Shown: positions 25,724 to 34,436 of the stretch, one piece after another
Layout: each line of letters starts with the position of its first letter
Position numbering within the stretch: position 1 is the first letter of the stretch
Source: Bradyrhizobium sp. NFR13
GTDB lineage: Bacteria; Pseudomonadota; Alphaproteobacteria; Rhizobiales; Xanthobacteraceae
Assembly (NCBI RefSeq): GCF_900114605.1
Contig: NZ_FOTP01000001.1
Location: 1,054,001 to 1,118,000 of the forward strand
Direction: 5' to 3'
Length of the DNA stretch: 64,000 nucleotides
Program-made: the position numbers and the translations under genes
Notes under the pieces: model-generated
The model's input: the letters and a program-made list of their open reading frames with translations, nothing else
Told to the model about the DNA's origin: nothing
Database searches by the model: none

Positions 25724-27391
25724 TTGGCAACATTACACTACACGTCCGGAGACAACATCGACGCAAACGGTAACTTCACTCCAGCTCAGGCAGGCTTCAA
25801 TCTCGCCGACGTTTCGTCGGTCGAGCAAGTGAACGCTTTGCCGGCAGGTGTGAAGGGCCTCGTCTGGCTCGATCAGGGTGATGGCGTCACCCAGAGCTTC
25901 ATCGACGCTGTGAAACCTTACATCGGTAATCCCAACGTCTACGGTTTCTTCCTTAAGGACGAACCAGATCCTACGGGGCAGTGGAATACCCTCGTGACCG
26001 CTGCAAACTTGAAGGCAGAGTCCGATTGGATTCACGCCAACGTTCCGGGCGCGAAGACGTTCATTACCATGATGAACATGGGATCTTCAGATAATCCCAG
26101 CTTCGCGAATACGTATACTCCGGAAAACACCCACATCGACCTCTTCGGAATCGATCCGTATCCGGTGCGGTCGGATAGCTCGACAGTCGACTACAGCATG
26201 ATTGACAAGGCTGTCGCTGCCGCCAAAGCCGCCGGAATTCCAGAGGCCAGCATCGTCCCGGTGTTTCAGACATTCGGCGGCGGTAACTGGGTCACCGATC
26301 AGGGTGGTCACTATGTAATGCCGACCGCCGCGCAGGAACAGCAAATGCTCGACCATTGGGCATCTGTCGTTCCCAATCCGGCATTCGACTACGCCTATGC
26401 CTGGGGATCCCAGAACGGAGACGTGGCGCTCGAAAACTCGCAAGAGCTCCAGAACGTATTCCTGCAGCACAATACGAGCACCACGACGACGGGGTCGACG
26501 TCGACTGGAAGCACGACTCCGGTCGATACGTCGAGCAGCAGCCCGACAACGCCGATCGACACGTCGCATAGCGGCACCTCGACAGACACGACGTCTTCGA
26601 GCGATCCTTCGACGACGCCCACGACCTCCCAGCCAACGACGACGGCGCCGACCACCGACACCAGCAGTTCCGGGCACAACCACCATCACAGGGCTGACTC
26701 CTCCCAGTCGACAGATGGAAGCACATCGTCCGGATCCGGAGGCGGACACCATCACCACGGATCCACGGCAAACGCGTCGGTGAGCACTGCAACGGATACC
26801 GCTTCCAGCAGCGTTACCGACAAAGCGTCGGTCGATACGTCAACAACGACGGACTCGACCTCATCGGTCGACACCTCGACTGCGCCCGCGACCACGGAGC
26901 CGGCGACGACGCCGACCCCCAACGCTGGCCACTCCGGGCATAACCACCATCACAAGCTGGACTTCTCCCAGCTGACCGATGGAAGCACGTCATCCGGAGG
27001 TGGACACCATCACCACGGATTCGCGGCAACCGCGTCCGTGAGCGCTGCAACGGATACCGCTTCCAGCAGCGTTGTCGACACAGCGTCGGTCGACACCTCG
27101 ACTGCGGCGACCACCACCGAGCCGACGACGACGGCTCTGGCCACCGACGTCGGCAACTCCGGGCACAACCACCATCACAGGCTGGATTTCTCTCATCTCA
27201 CGGATGGGAACAAATTTTCCTGGGTTGGTCATCATAACCAGGCATCCGCTTCGCCCGCTGCAACTGCGGCAGCGACGGCTGCAACCGATACGGCTTCGAG
27301 CGACGTCACCGACGCAACTCTGGCGCCGCATCTGGATCTCGCCAGCCTCCACAACAACCATCACGTGGAACACCATTCGTGGCACTGGTAA
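25724..27391 (+). CDS. Type I-secreted protein candidate: hydrolase-like TIM barrel + histidine-cluster repeat tail
   Basis: 555 residues if translation starts at TTG 25724, which has AGGGGAA 5 nt upstream; no ATG fits, and a TTG at 25688 has no such site. There is no signal peptide. Residues about 1-250 resemble a glycoside-hydrolase-like TIM barrel: VYGFFLKDEPDP (E80 as possible acid), HIDLFGIDPYPV (D144-P-Y), VPVFQTFGGG, and YAWGSQNGD. From about residue 255 the chain is Ser/Thr/Asp/Pro-rich with three related units (about 316-403, 404-478, 479-555), each opening SGHNHHH and carrying GGHHHHG or a decayed form. It ends HNNHHVEHHSWHW. No RTX GGxGxD repeats are present. The downstream exporter genes mark it as the probable cargo. 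Enzyme activity is inferred, not shown. Confidence 0.75.
   Translation: MATLHYTSGDNIDANGNFTPAQAGFNLADVSSVEQVNALPAGVKGLVWLDQGDGVTQSFIDAVKPYIGNPNVYGFFLKDEPDPTGQWNTLVTAANLKAESDWIHANVPGAKTFITMMNMGSSDNPSFANTYTPENTHIDLFGIDPYPVRSDSSTVDYSMIDKAVAAAKAAGIPEASIVPVFQTFGGGNWVTDQGGHYVMPTAAQEQQMLDHWASVVPNPAFDYAYAWGSQNGDVALENSQELQNVFLQHNTSTTTTGSTSTGSTTPVDTSSSSPTTPIDTSHSGTSTDTTSSSDPSTTPTTSQPTTTAPTTDTSSSGHNHHHRADSSQSTDGSTSSGSGGGHHHHGSTANASVSTATDTASSSVTDKASVDTSTTTDSTSSVDTSTAPATTEPATTPTPNAGHSGHNHHHKLDFSQLTDGSTSSGGGHHHHGFAATASVSAATDTASSSVVDTASVDTSTAATTTEPTTTALATDVGNSGHNHHHRLDFSHLTDGNKFSWVGHHNQASASPAATAAATAATDTASSDVTDATLAPHLDLASLHNNHHVEHHSWHW
26669..27391 (+). repeat. Tandem His-cluster repeats within the secreted-protein gene
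   Basis: DNA-level repeats start at 26669, 26933 and 27158 with TCCGGGCAYAACCACCATCAC. The first unit is 264 bp and the second 225 bp; they differ by a 13-codon Ser/Thr insertion, and the third has diverged. Each unit encodes SGHNHHH, then TDGSTSS and GGHHHHG, then ATDTASSSV. The near-identity of units 1 and 2 at DNA level points to recent duplication. Confidence 0.85.
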
Positions 27392-27459
27392 GCCCGCAGA
27401 ACTGAGTCTGCGACAAAGAACGACATATGCGCGGTGATCCGCACATATGAAAGCGACTT

Positions 27460-27486
27460 GGGGGGCCTTCATGGCCCCCCATTTTG
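27460..27486 (+). terminator. Rho-independent terminator between cargo gene and exporter genes
   Basis: An 8-bp all-GC stem GGGGGGCC / GGCCCCCC with a 5-nt loop TTCAT, followed by ATTTTG. It lies 69 bp after the cargo stop and just before the ABC exporter frame, so exporter expression would depend on read-through or a separate promoter. Confidence 0.8.
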
Positions 27487-27504
27487 GGGATCATCGCGGC
27501 CAGT

Positions 27505-29436
27505 ATGGTCGCGAGAGGAATGCCGTCTCGCGCAGTGCGGGATGTGTTGCGTACGAGCGCATTCGCGCTCGCTTCTTCGCATATGGCTTCTCTAACGTTA
27601 GCGCCGTCCGATCCGGGCGGCCTGGATGCACACATGTATACTTCAGCAAAGCCACCCGCGCTTGCGGACGCTTTCCGTCAGATACGTCCCGGCCTGCTTG
27701 CCGCCGGCGGGCTGTCTGTCTTCATAAATCTTCTGGTGTTCGTTTCGCCACTTTATACGATGCAGATCTACGATCGCGTTCTGACGAGCCGAAACGCGAT
27801 GACGCTTTTGCTGCTTTCGCTGATCGCACTCGCGCTTTTCATCAGTTACGCAGCACTCGAACACTTCCGCAGTCGTGTTCTCGTGCAAACCGGGATCCGC
27901 TTCGACCAGCTACTCTCAGGAGAAGCTTTCGAAACGGCGCTTGCACAGGCGGTGCGTACGGGGAGCTCGCGTCATGTCCAGCTGTTGCGCGATGTCGATA
28001 CATTGCGCGACGTTCTTTCCGGCGGCGTGATCACGTCTTTGATGGACGTACCCTGGACTCCGATTTTTCTCGGCATGTGTTTTCTGCTTCATCCGTCGAT
28101 CGGCCTCGTTGCCCTGACGGGTGCGCTCGTTATTCTTGCGCTCGCCTTTCTCAATGAGCGCGCGACCAAAGCGCCGCTGATGGCCGCCTCGGCCAAGAAC
28201 CTCCACGCTTTGGATCGACTGACATCCTCGCTGCGTAATGCGGAAGCCATCCGCGGCCTCGGCATGGGCCCAGCGATCCGCTCCGCCTGGGGCGCGATGC
28301 ATGGACAGGCACTCGTTGAAAGCGCCAGGGCGGGAGAACGCGGCGGAACACTGCTCGCAATCTCAAAGTTCCTGCGGATGGCGATTCAGGTGGCGATTAT
28401 GGGAGTCGGTGCTTACCTGGCCATTCACCAGGAAATCTCGGGAGGCGTTCTCTTCGCTGCCTCACTCATCATGGGGCGCGCGCTTGCACCGGTCGAGGCC
28501 GCCGTCTCCCAGTGGAGAGCATTCGTTGCAGCACGTACCTCTTTTTCCCGCCTCGACGAGGCCTTGCGAAATCGCGCGACAGAACGACAGCCGACACGGC
28601 TGCCGCCCCCGGTTGGCCAAATCTCAGTCGAAGCCTTGACCGTTATGGTGCCGGGATCACAGCTGGCGGCGATTGCCGATGTCAATTTCCGGCTGACGCC
28701 TGGCGAGGTTGTCGCGATCGTCGGTGCGTCCGGCTCCGGCAAATCCTCTCTGGCGCGCGCGCTGGTCGGAGCATGGCCCGCCGCGCAGGGTTGCGTGCGC
28801 GTCGACGGAAACGACATCCGGCATTTCGATGCCAGCTACCTTGGCCAAAGTTTCGGATACCTGCCGCAGGACGTTGAACTGTTCGCCGGAACCGTTCGCG
28901 ACAATATCGCTCGCTTTCGCGACGGCGCTTCGGACGAACAGGTTGTCGAAGCAGCACAACTGGCTTCGGCGCATGCCATGATCCAGCGACTGCCGCAGGG
29001 TTACGACACCGTCATCGGGGAAAACGGCGCTGGTCTTTCCGGCGGCCAGCGGCAGCGCATCGGACTGGCCCGCGCGCTGTTTGGCAGGCCCGTCTTCGTC
29101 GTGCTCGATGAACCCAACGCCAATCTCGACGGCGACGGCGATCGCGCCTTGGCTGATGCCATCCAGGCGCTTCGGGAGCAACGCGTGACGATCGTGATCA
29201 TCAATCACCGCCCCAATCTTCTGTCCTTGGTCGACAAGATCGTCTTCATGCACGAAGGTCGCATCGGACGCGCGGGAACACGCGAAGAGCTGCTCCCCCT
29301 GCTTCTTGGAGACACGGCCGCGCCCAAGCCCCGCGAGACACGGATCGCGCCGGAAGAAGATCGCCGAATTCACGGACCCTCACGCCACGCGCCGTTTCCA
29401 CGTTCGGTGCGGCCTGTCCATATAACGAGACAATGA
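27505..29436 (+). CDS. Type I secretion ABC exporter (PrtD/HlyB family)
   Basis: Up to 643 residues from ATG 27505; ATGs at 27520, 27583 and 27634 are alternatives, and conserved sequence begins near 27650 (PALADAFRQIRPGLLAAG). The membrane domain has about six helices with no C39 peptidase or CLD domain ahead of it, as in PrtD. The nucleotide-binding domain has Walker A GASGSGKSS (from residue 407), YLPQDVELFAGTVRDNIARF, signature LSGGQRQRIGLARALFG, and Walker B FVVLDEPNANLD. It exports an unfolded substrate across both membranes together with the HlyD protein that follows. A Pro/Arg-rich C-terminal extension of about 50 residues is unusual. It overlaps the adaptor gene by 4 bp. Confidence 0.92.
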   Translation: MVARGMPSRAVRDVLRTSAFALASSHMASLTLAPSDPGGLDAHMYTSAKPPALADAFRQIRPGLLAAGGLSVFINLLVFVSPLYTMQIYDRVLTSRNAMTLLLLSLIALALFISYAALEHFRSRVLVQTGIRFDQLLSGEAFETALAQAVRTGSSRHVQLLRDVDTLRDVLSGGVITSLMDVPWTPIFLGMCFLLHPSIGLVALTGALVILALAFLNERATKAPLMAASAKNLHALDRLTSSLRNAEAIRGLGMGPAIRSAWGAMHGQALVESARAGERGGTLLAISKFLRMAIQVAIMGVGAYLAIHQEISGGVLFAASLIMGRALAPVEAAVSQWRAFVAARTSFSRLDEALRNRATERQPTRLPPPVGQISVEALTVMVPGSQLAAIADVNFRLTPGEVVAIVGASGSGKSSLARALVGAWPAAQGCVRVDGNDIRHFDASYLGQSFGYLPQDVELFAGTVRDNIARFRDGASDEQVVEAAQLASAHAMIQRLPQGYDTVIGENGAGLSGGQRQRIGLARALFGRPVFVVLDEPNANLDGDGDRALADAIQALREQRVTIVIINHRPNLLSLVDKIVFMHEGRIGRAGTREELLPLLLGDTAAPKPRETRIAPEEDRRIHGPSRHAPFPRSVRPVHITRQ

Positions 29437-30929
29437 TGAATATACCCAAGCTGCGAGCAGAGACGGCTGCTCACGACGAATTGGCGCGCCTTCTCACGCG
29501 CCTGAGCGATGGCGGACGCGCACTGCGGTCGCCTGATGTCCTGCAGCGTTTCGCGGAGGTCAAGACACGATTGCTCGCCTGGCTATCGAAGGCGAAGCTG
29601 GCGATCTTCCCGAACAACAATCCCGGGAACGACAATGGCACCCCAACGGGCGACTGGCACACTCCGGCGCGACGCGGCTTCGGCATCGTGTTCCTAACCT
29701 TCGTTGTATTTGGTGGTTGGGCCGGCCTGGCATCTATCGATGGCGCCGTCGTCGCTGCAGGCTCGGTCGTCGTCGAAAGCGACCGCAAATCCGTCCAGCA
29801 TCTCGAAGGCGGGATCGTCCAAAGCCTGATGGTCAGGGGCGACTCACATGTCGAACAGGGGCAGGTGTTGCTGCGGCTCGAACCCACCCAGGAGCGGGCG
29901 CGGGAGGAGATGGCTCGTTCGGCCGTCTATTCGGCAATCGCGGAAGAGGGACGGCTGCTTGCAGAAGCCGAAGGAGCCGACACGATTACGTTTTCGTCCG
30001 AACTGATGCAGAAGGCCTCCGACCCCTCCGCGCAGCGCGCCATGGGCGACCAGAAGCGGCGGTTCGAGGAACGTCGCGCGGCGCGAAAGATCGAGGTTTC
30101 AATCCTTGAAGAAAAGATCGGACAGGCGCAGCGCCAAATCCAGGGAAACGCTGCGCAAAGCAAGGCTGCACGGGCGCAATTCGACAGCATGGCGCAGGAA
30201 TATACCAAGCTCAAGCCGCTCGCCGACCAGGGAATCGTTCCGTTCGCGCGGATTGCAACTCTGGAGCGTTCCAAATCCGACCTTGAGGGGCGAATTGGTT
30301 CATACGATGCCGATATCGCGCGCTTCGGACGGATCATCGACGAGGCACGGTTACAGATCAATCAAGTCGGACAGAAAGTTCTGGAGGAAGCCACCGGCAA
30401 GCTTGCCGACACCCGCGCTCAGCTCGCCGACGCGCGCGAGAAACTGCGCATGGCCGCTGACGTTCTCGGCCGGACGGAAGTGCGTGCCCCCCGCTCCGGA
30501 CGCATCGTCAATCTGAAGGTTCACACGGTCGGCGCGGTGATCAAGGCCGGCGACGTCTTGATGGAGATCGTGCCGGACAATGACGTGCTCGTGGTTGCCG
30601 CGAAAATACCTTCTCTCGATGTCAACCATGTACAGGTGGGCATGCCCACGGAAGTGCGGCTTCCCTCGTTCAAGGCTCGTTCAACGCCGATTGCTGTCGG
30701 TGAAGTTCTTTCGGTTGGAGCCGACGCGCTTCGCGACGAAGTCACGCACCAGCCTTACTATGAGGTCAAGGTCTCCGTGCAAGTGACGAAGTTTCCAGAA
30801 AAGGTCCGCGAAAAGCTCAAGCCCGGCATGATGGCCGACGTCCTGATCGCCACCGGCGAGCGCACCGTTCTTGCCTATCTCGTGCAACCGATGACCGACG
30901 CGATACGGCGCGGCATGCGGGAGGACTAA
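29433..30929 (+). CDS. Type I secretion membrane fusion (HlyD/PrtE-family) protein
   Basis: 498 residues. A single N-terminal membrane helix (GFGIVFLTFVVFGGWAGL, about residues 78-97) is followed by the family hallmark VAAGSVVVESDRKSVQHLEGGIVQSLMVR. A long coiled coil occupies roughly residues 150-350, then the lipoyl half-motif and the C-terminal VRAPRSGRIVNLKVHTVGAVIKAGDVLMEIVP region (EVRAPRSG here). It bridges the exporter to a TolC-type outer-membrane channel, which is not encoded in this window. An N-terminal cytoplasmic extension of about 75 residues is longer than usual. ATG overlaps the ABC gene stop as ATGA. Confidence 0.93.
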   Translation: MMNIPKLRAETAAHDELARLLTRLSDGGRALRSPDVLQRFAEVKTRLLAWLSKAKLAIFPNNNPGNDNGTPTGDWHTPARRGFGIVFLTFVVFGGWAGLASIDGAVVAAGSVVVESDRKSVQHLEGGIVQSLMVRGDSHVEQGQVLLRLEPTQERAREEMARSAVYSAIAEEGRLLAEAEGADTITFSSELMQKASDPSAQRAMGDQKRRFEERRAARKIEVSILEEKIGQAQRQIQGNAAQSKAARAQFDSMAQEYTKLKPLADQGIVPFARIATLERSKSDLEGRIGSYDADIARFGRIIDEARLQINQVGQKVLEEATGKLADTRAQLADAREKLRMAADVLGRTEVRAPRSGRIVNLKVHTVGAVIKAGDVLMEIVPDNDVLVVAAKIPSLDVNHVQVGMPTEVRLPSFKARSTPIAVGEVLSVGADALRDEVTHQPYYEVKVSVQVTKFPEKVREKLKPGMMADVLIATGERTVLAYLVQPMTDAIRRGMRED

Positions 30930-30935
30930 GGAGAC

Positions 30936-30969
30936 CAACCGGCGTCGCGACTTGTCGGGACGCCGGTTG
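30936..30969 (+). terminator. Hairpin after the type I secretion genes
   Basis: An 11-bp perfect stem CAACCGGCGTC / GACGCCGGTTG with a 12-nt loop starts 6 bp after the HlyD stop. There is no T run, so it may act as a Rho-aided end or 3' stabiliser between convergent operons. Confidence 0.55.
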
Positions 30970-31049
30970 TCAGGCTGATATCCATCCGTTCGCCACGGAG
31001 ACAAGCGAACTGGTCGCGTTGTCCTGCAGACGTTTAGTATGTGCGCCGG

Positions 31050-31670
31050 TCAGGGCACCGGCCAGTTGCATGCCGCCGCGATCTTGCGCCGGATGGAATC
31101 CAAGCCGACCAATTGAAACGTACTTTCATATGGCGGACCTTTCCCAACCTGGACTTTAACGAGAAGCCGGCCGCCATCCGGTATTGAGCGGAGCAAGCGG
31201 ACGACGTCGCCTGGAAAGGCGAGACTTTTCCCCACTTCTGTGGCTCTCCAGCGTTGTTCAACAACCGGCTCCTCGTTGATCCGGTGCGCGACCTTCACCT
31301 CACCATCCGAGACCTGTTTCCAGGACCCCGTTGTAGAAATTATCAGTTCCGTGCGATGGGCACGGCAATGGATGGCGAGCGCGGAGGCAGCATTTTGCGA
31401 CGCCGCGCGCGCTGTCATCAGTGCCTCAATCTGAGGCTGATAGTCCACCGGCGAGGTCGTCTCGCTGATAATCCAGTTCGGACTTTGAGACGGCACCGTA
31501 GCGGAGGGGGCAGCCATTTCCCCCAACAGCTCGTCGACGCATTTCAATCGCTCCATACCTTCGAACTGTGAGCAAATCTTCAGACGATCGATGGCGCCGC
31601 CGGTTTGAGCACACACAGCCTGGCTCATAACCAAGAGCACAGCCAGGCCGAGAGTACTCGTGCCCTTCAT
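31050..31670 (-). CDS. VasI/TagO-like exported protein
   Basis: 206 residues with a Sec signal (GLAVLLVMSQAVCAQ). Pairs of cysteines (ICSQFEGMERLKCVDELLG) follow. The central pattern NWIISETTSPVDYQPQI..., CRAHRTELIIS, VAHRINEEPVVEQRW, FPGDVVRLLRSIPDGGRLLVKV, and FQLVGLDSIRRKIAAACNW matches the VasI family known from some type VI secretion clusters. No type VI gene is present here, so the name marks fold similarity only. Its start overlaps the TAXI gene stop by 4 bp; it is the last gene of a three-gene minus-strand operon next to the type I secretion locus. Confidence 0.75.
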   Translation of the reverse strand: MKGTSTLGLAVLLVMSQAVCAQTGGAIDRLKICSQFEGMERLKCVDELLGEMAAPSATVPSQSPNWIISETTSPVDYQPQIEALMTARAASQNAASALAIHCRAHRTELIISTTGSWKQVSDGEVKVAHRINEEPVVEQRWRATEVGKSLAFPGDVVRLLRSIPDGGRLLVKVQVGKGPPYESTFQLVGLDSIRRKIAAACNWPVP

Positions 31671-32701
31671 GGGGACCGTCCCGCTGTTACGGCCTGCGGA
31701 AGATCAAGCCATTCCTGCGCCGGCTTAAACCTGCCGAGGCTCGGCACGCTGGCCCGCAGATTGACCTCTTTCCATTTCGAATCGAAACCGGGGGACTGCA
31801 ACCGGTCGAAGCGACCAAACAAGTGATCTACAAGACGCGCCACGCGCCGGTATCGGTCGGACTGTTGCGGCCAGTTGTAGGCCGCAAGAATGGTGGGGAC
31901 TGCAATCGTCGCTATCCGCTCCCCCTTCGGCACCAGACTCGGATAATCCGTCGCGTCGATAGACGACGGAAGATAGTAGTCCTCGAATTTGGCGCCGTAT
32001 TCGACGGGGAGGATCTTAAATCCGGGATCCCAGCGTCCCTTCAGAAAAGCGTCGACGGGCTTTGACGTCACAAACACAACGGCTGCGATTTCTCCGCGCT
32101 TCATTTGCTCCAATGCCACCTGGTGCGGAATGAACATCTTTTCCACATTTAGTCCCAGCCGGCTGAAGATCAGCGGACCGGAATAGGCGGCTGCAGTACC
32201 TTGCGTATTGAAATTGACCTTTTTGCCCTTGAGTTCTTCGAGCGACCGGATCTCCGGGCGGACGAAGATGTGCAGTTCGGACGGAAAGAGGTTCAGAACG
32301 TAAACGATGCGTCGTTCGATAGACGGAACTTGAGCTTTATATTCCTCGAGAGCATCCGTGTTGATGATCGCCGCATCAACACCCCTGAGATAGAGCAGCG
32401 AATTGACGTTTTCCGTTGCTCCGCGCGTCACGATCGGGAGGACGTGAAGCTTATCCTCCTCATTTACGACGCGAGCGATCTCTGCCGCGAGACGCAGCGG
32501 AGCCCCTTCAATGAGCCCGCCGGCGAGGCCGACAGTCCATGCATTGATGCGTTCTTTCGCGGCCGCTTCGGTCTTTTTCACCGCCGCCGTAGCCTGCGTC
32601 TCGCGCGTCGGGAGAGATTGGGCGTTGGCAGCCAGTTGCAGCCCAAACGCCGCTAATGCCATAGCAAATGAGAACTTGATGAGCGACATGCGGGTCTCCA
32701 T
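31667..32701 (-). CDS. TAXI-family (TRAP-associated) solute-binding protein
   Basis: 344 residues. A signal peptide is present (FSFAMALAAFGLQLAANAQS). The TAXI fold shows VGLAGGLIEGAPLRLAAEIARVV, RGATENVNSLLYLRGVDAAIINTDALEEY, LFPSELHIFVRPEIRSLEELKGKKVNFNTQGTAAAYSGPLIFSRLGL, and a late LPSSIDATDYPSLVP. TAXI proteins normally deliver ligands such as glutamate or other carboxylates to a fused TRAP membrane protein; none is encoded nearby, so this is an orphan receptor that may sense or scavenge. It sits between the coiled-coil/Sel1 gene and the VasI-like gene. Confidence 0.85.
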   Translation of the reverse strand: METRMSLIKFSFAMALAAFGLQLAANAQSLPTRETQATAAVKKTEAAAKERINAWTVGLAGGLIEGAPLRLAAEIARVVNEEDKLHVLPIVTRGATENVNSLLYLRGVDAAIINTDALEEYKAQVPSIERRIVYVLNLFPSELHIFVRPEIRSLEELKGKKVNFNTQGTAAAYSGPLIFSRLGLNVEKMFIPHQVALEQMKRGEIAAVVFVTSKPVDAFLKGRWDPGFKILPVEYGAKFEDYYLPSSIDATDYPSLVPKGERIATIAVPTILAAYNWPQQSDRYRRVARLVDHLFGRFDRLQSPGFDSKWKEVNLRASVPSLGRFKPAQEWLDLPQAVTAGRSP

Positions 32702-32744
32702 TCTCAGAATGACTACCTTGGGCTGACGGGTCAGAGACTGGCGG

Positions 32745-34436
32745 CTATTTCAGCGTCTCGATCCGAGCCTTCGCATCCTCAATGCCGCCCGCCTGTGCCT
32801 TTTCATACAGTTCGCGTGCTTTTCTGGAATCACCGAGGACCCCACGTGCGCTCCACGATTTCAGCACCCGGGCGTCGTAAGTCTCCGCGAGCATAAAGGC
32901 GGCTCGCGCGCTGCCATGTCCAAGAGCGTGTTCAAGCAATGGGCGCGCTCCGCTGATGTCAGCTTGCCGGAGCAATGCGTTGGCCCGAACAAGCAGTCTC
33001 TGTTCGTCCGCCACAGAATAGGGAGCGACACTCGCCAGCACGGTTGCCTCTGATGCCACGGGGACTTTCGGCTCCACACTTGGCACGGCTTCGCGAGCGG
33101 TCGACCGTGCTAGCGGTGGCGTTTCCAACACGGATGATCGTTCCGCATATGAAGCGACGGCCTGAATAGAAGCCCACTGCGGCAAGGCGCTCTTTCCCTC
33201 GGTCGTCTTCGCACGGGGCTCCGCCGCGCCTTCGTTCCGGCCAGTAGTGGCGGGTTTGCGCGAAGCGAGAGTCTGAGAAGCACTCACCGCAGCAAGCTGC
33301 TGGTTTCCAGCCCCCAGTTGGTTCTTAACAAGAGCAAGCTCCTGCACAAGTGCGTCAGCACGCTCGCGCTCGCTGGCAAGAGCTCGCCTTTGCTCTGCCG
33401 CCGTGGTGTTGCTGGCCTCCGTCACCCGAAGCACCTCAGCGTGTGCCGCCGCGAGACGGCTGGCGTGCTCTTCGACCTGCTGACGCGCCGAAGAGAGCTC
33501 GCGGGCGACTGCCTCAGTCCGGCTGCGCTCCTTTGCAAATGTCTGCTCTTGTTCGATCCGCGCAGCCTCGATGATCCGCGCGACTTCCGGCGTCGCGGCA
33601 TGCGCCTTGTCGAGTTCCGTCCGGAGGGAGGTCAATTCACGCGTGAGCGCTTCTGCTACGTCTCGCTGCTGTTTGAGCTGCTGTTCGAGTGCCTGTTTTT
33701 GTTCGATCTCTGCCGCGGTGGCCTTTGCAGCGTCCGAAGCTGCGATCCGCACCGTATCGAGTTCCGCCCGAAGGGAAGCAAGGTCATGAGCGAGAACGTC
33801 TGCCTTGCCCCGCTCCTGCTGTTCGAGCGCCTGCTCCTGTTTGATTTCAGCCTCGGTGGCTTGCACAGCTTTCGAAATCACGATCCGCGCCGCGTCGAGT
33901 TCCGTCCGAAGGAAGGTAAGCTCACGCATAAGGTCGATTGTTTTTTCGCGCTCCTGTTCGAGCGCTTGCGTTTGCCTGATCCCGACCTCAATGGCCTCGG
34001 TAGGTTCCTTGCCTGCCACCCGCGCCGTCTCGAGTTCCGCCCGGAGGGTCGCGAGTTCACCCGCAAGGGCGTCTGCCCTGGCTCGCTCCTGATCAAGCGT
34101 GTGTTTTAGCGTGGTGCTGGTCGCTTCCGCCGTCGACTGCACCGCATTGAATTCTGCTCGGGGCGCGACAAGCGCTGGTGCAAGGGCCTCGGCACTGTTC
34201 TGTTCCCGTTCAACGGCCGGTTCCCGCTCCCGTGCTTGAGAGGCTTCGGAGGCCTGCGTGCGGAATTGAATTTCACCGCATAGCCCATCCTCCGCAATCC
34301 CAATGAAGAACCACAGAATGCAAGCTCCCGCTGCAGACAAGGCACGCGCAGCGGTTCTGCTTGTTACGCGGGAGCCCTCAACAGCTTTGGATCGCGGTAG
34401 CCAATGCGATGCTACCTCAATTGCCTGTGACCACAT
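32745..34436 (-). CDS. Coiled-coil protein with C-terminal Sel1-like/TPR repeats
   Basis: 563 residues. One N-terminal membrane helix (ALSAAGACILWFFIGIA, about residues 31-48) precedes a very long coiled coil (about 60-400) built from repeats of roughly 47 residues: ALEQ..., A..L...LASLRAELDTVRIA, KAT.AEI. A disordered linker then leads to a Sel1-like module with LLRQADISGARPLLEHALGHGSARAAFMLAETYD and DSRKARELYEKAQAGGIEDAKARI. The chain would project into the periplasm or act as a scaffold. Related architectures occur widely in Bradyrhizobium, function unknown. The three-gene set with TAXI and VasI-like proteins suggests an envelope function. The start at ATG 34436 has only a weak ribosome site. 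Confidence 0.8.
   Translation of the reverse strand: MWSQAIEVASHWLPRSKAVEGSRVTSRTAARALSAAGACILWFFIGIAEDGLCGEIQFRTQASEASQAREREPAVEREQNSAEALAPALVAPRAEFNAVQSTAEATSTTLKHTLDQERARADALAGELATLRAELETARVAGKEPTEAIEVGIRQTQALEQEREKTIDLMRELTFLRTELDAARIVISKAVQATEAEIKQEQALEQQERGKADVLAHDLASLRAELDTVRIAASDAAKATAAEIEQKQALEQQLKQQRDVAEALTRELTSLRTELDKAHAATPEVARIIEAARIEQEQTFAKERSRTEAVARELSSARQQVEEHASRLAAAHAEVLRVTEASNTTAAEQRRALASERERADALVQELALVKNQLGAGNQQLAAVSASQTLASRKPATTGRNEGAAEPRAKTTEGKSALPQWASIQAVASYAERSSVLETPPLARSTAREAVPSVEPKVPVASEATVLASVAPYSVADEQRLLVRANALLRQADISGARPLLEHALGHGSARAAFMLAETYDARVLKSWSARGVLGDSRKARELYEKAQAGGIEDAKARIETLK

Noticed and set aside
25724-27391. RTX toxin or calcium-binding cargo
   Set aside because: No GGxGxDxUx nonapeptide repeats occur; the repeats are histidine and Ser/Thr-rich instead.
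26669-27391. CRISPR array or non-coding satellite
   Set aside because: The repeats are long, in frame and code for a continuous protein tail.
31050-31670. Part of a type VI secretion system
   Set aside because: VasI-like similarity is the only link; no Tss genes are present in the window.
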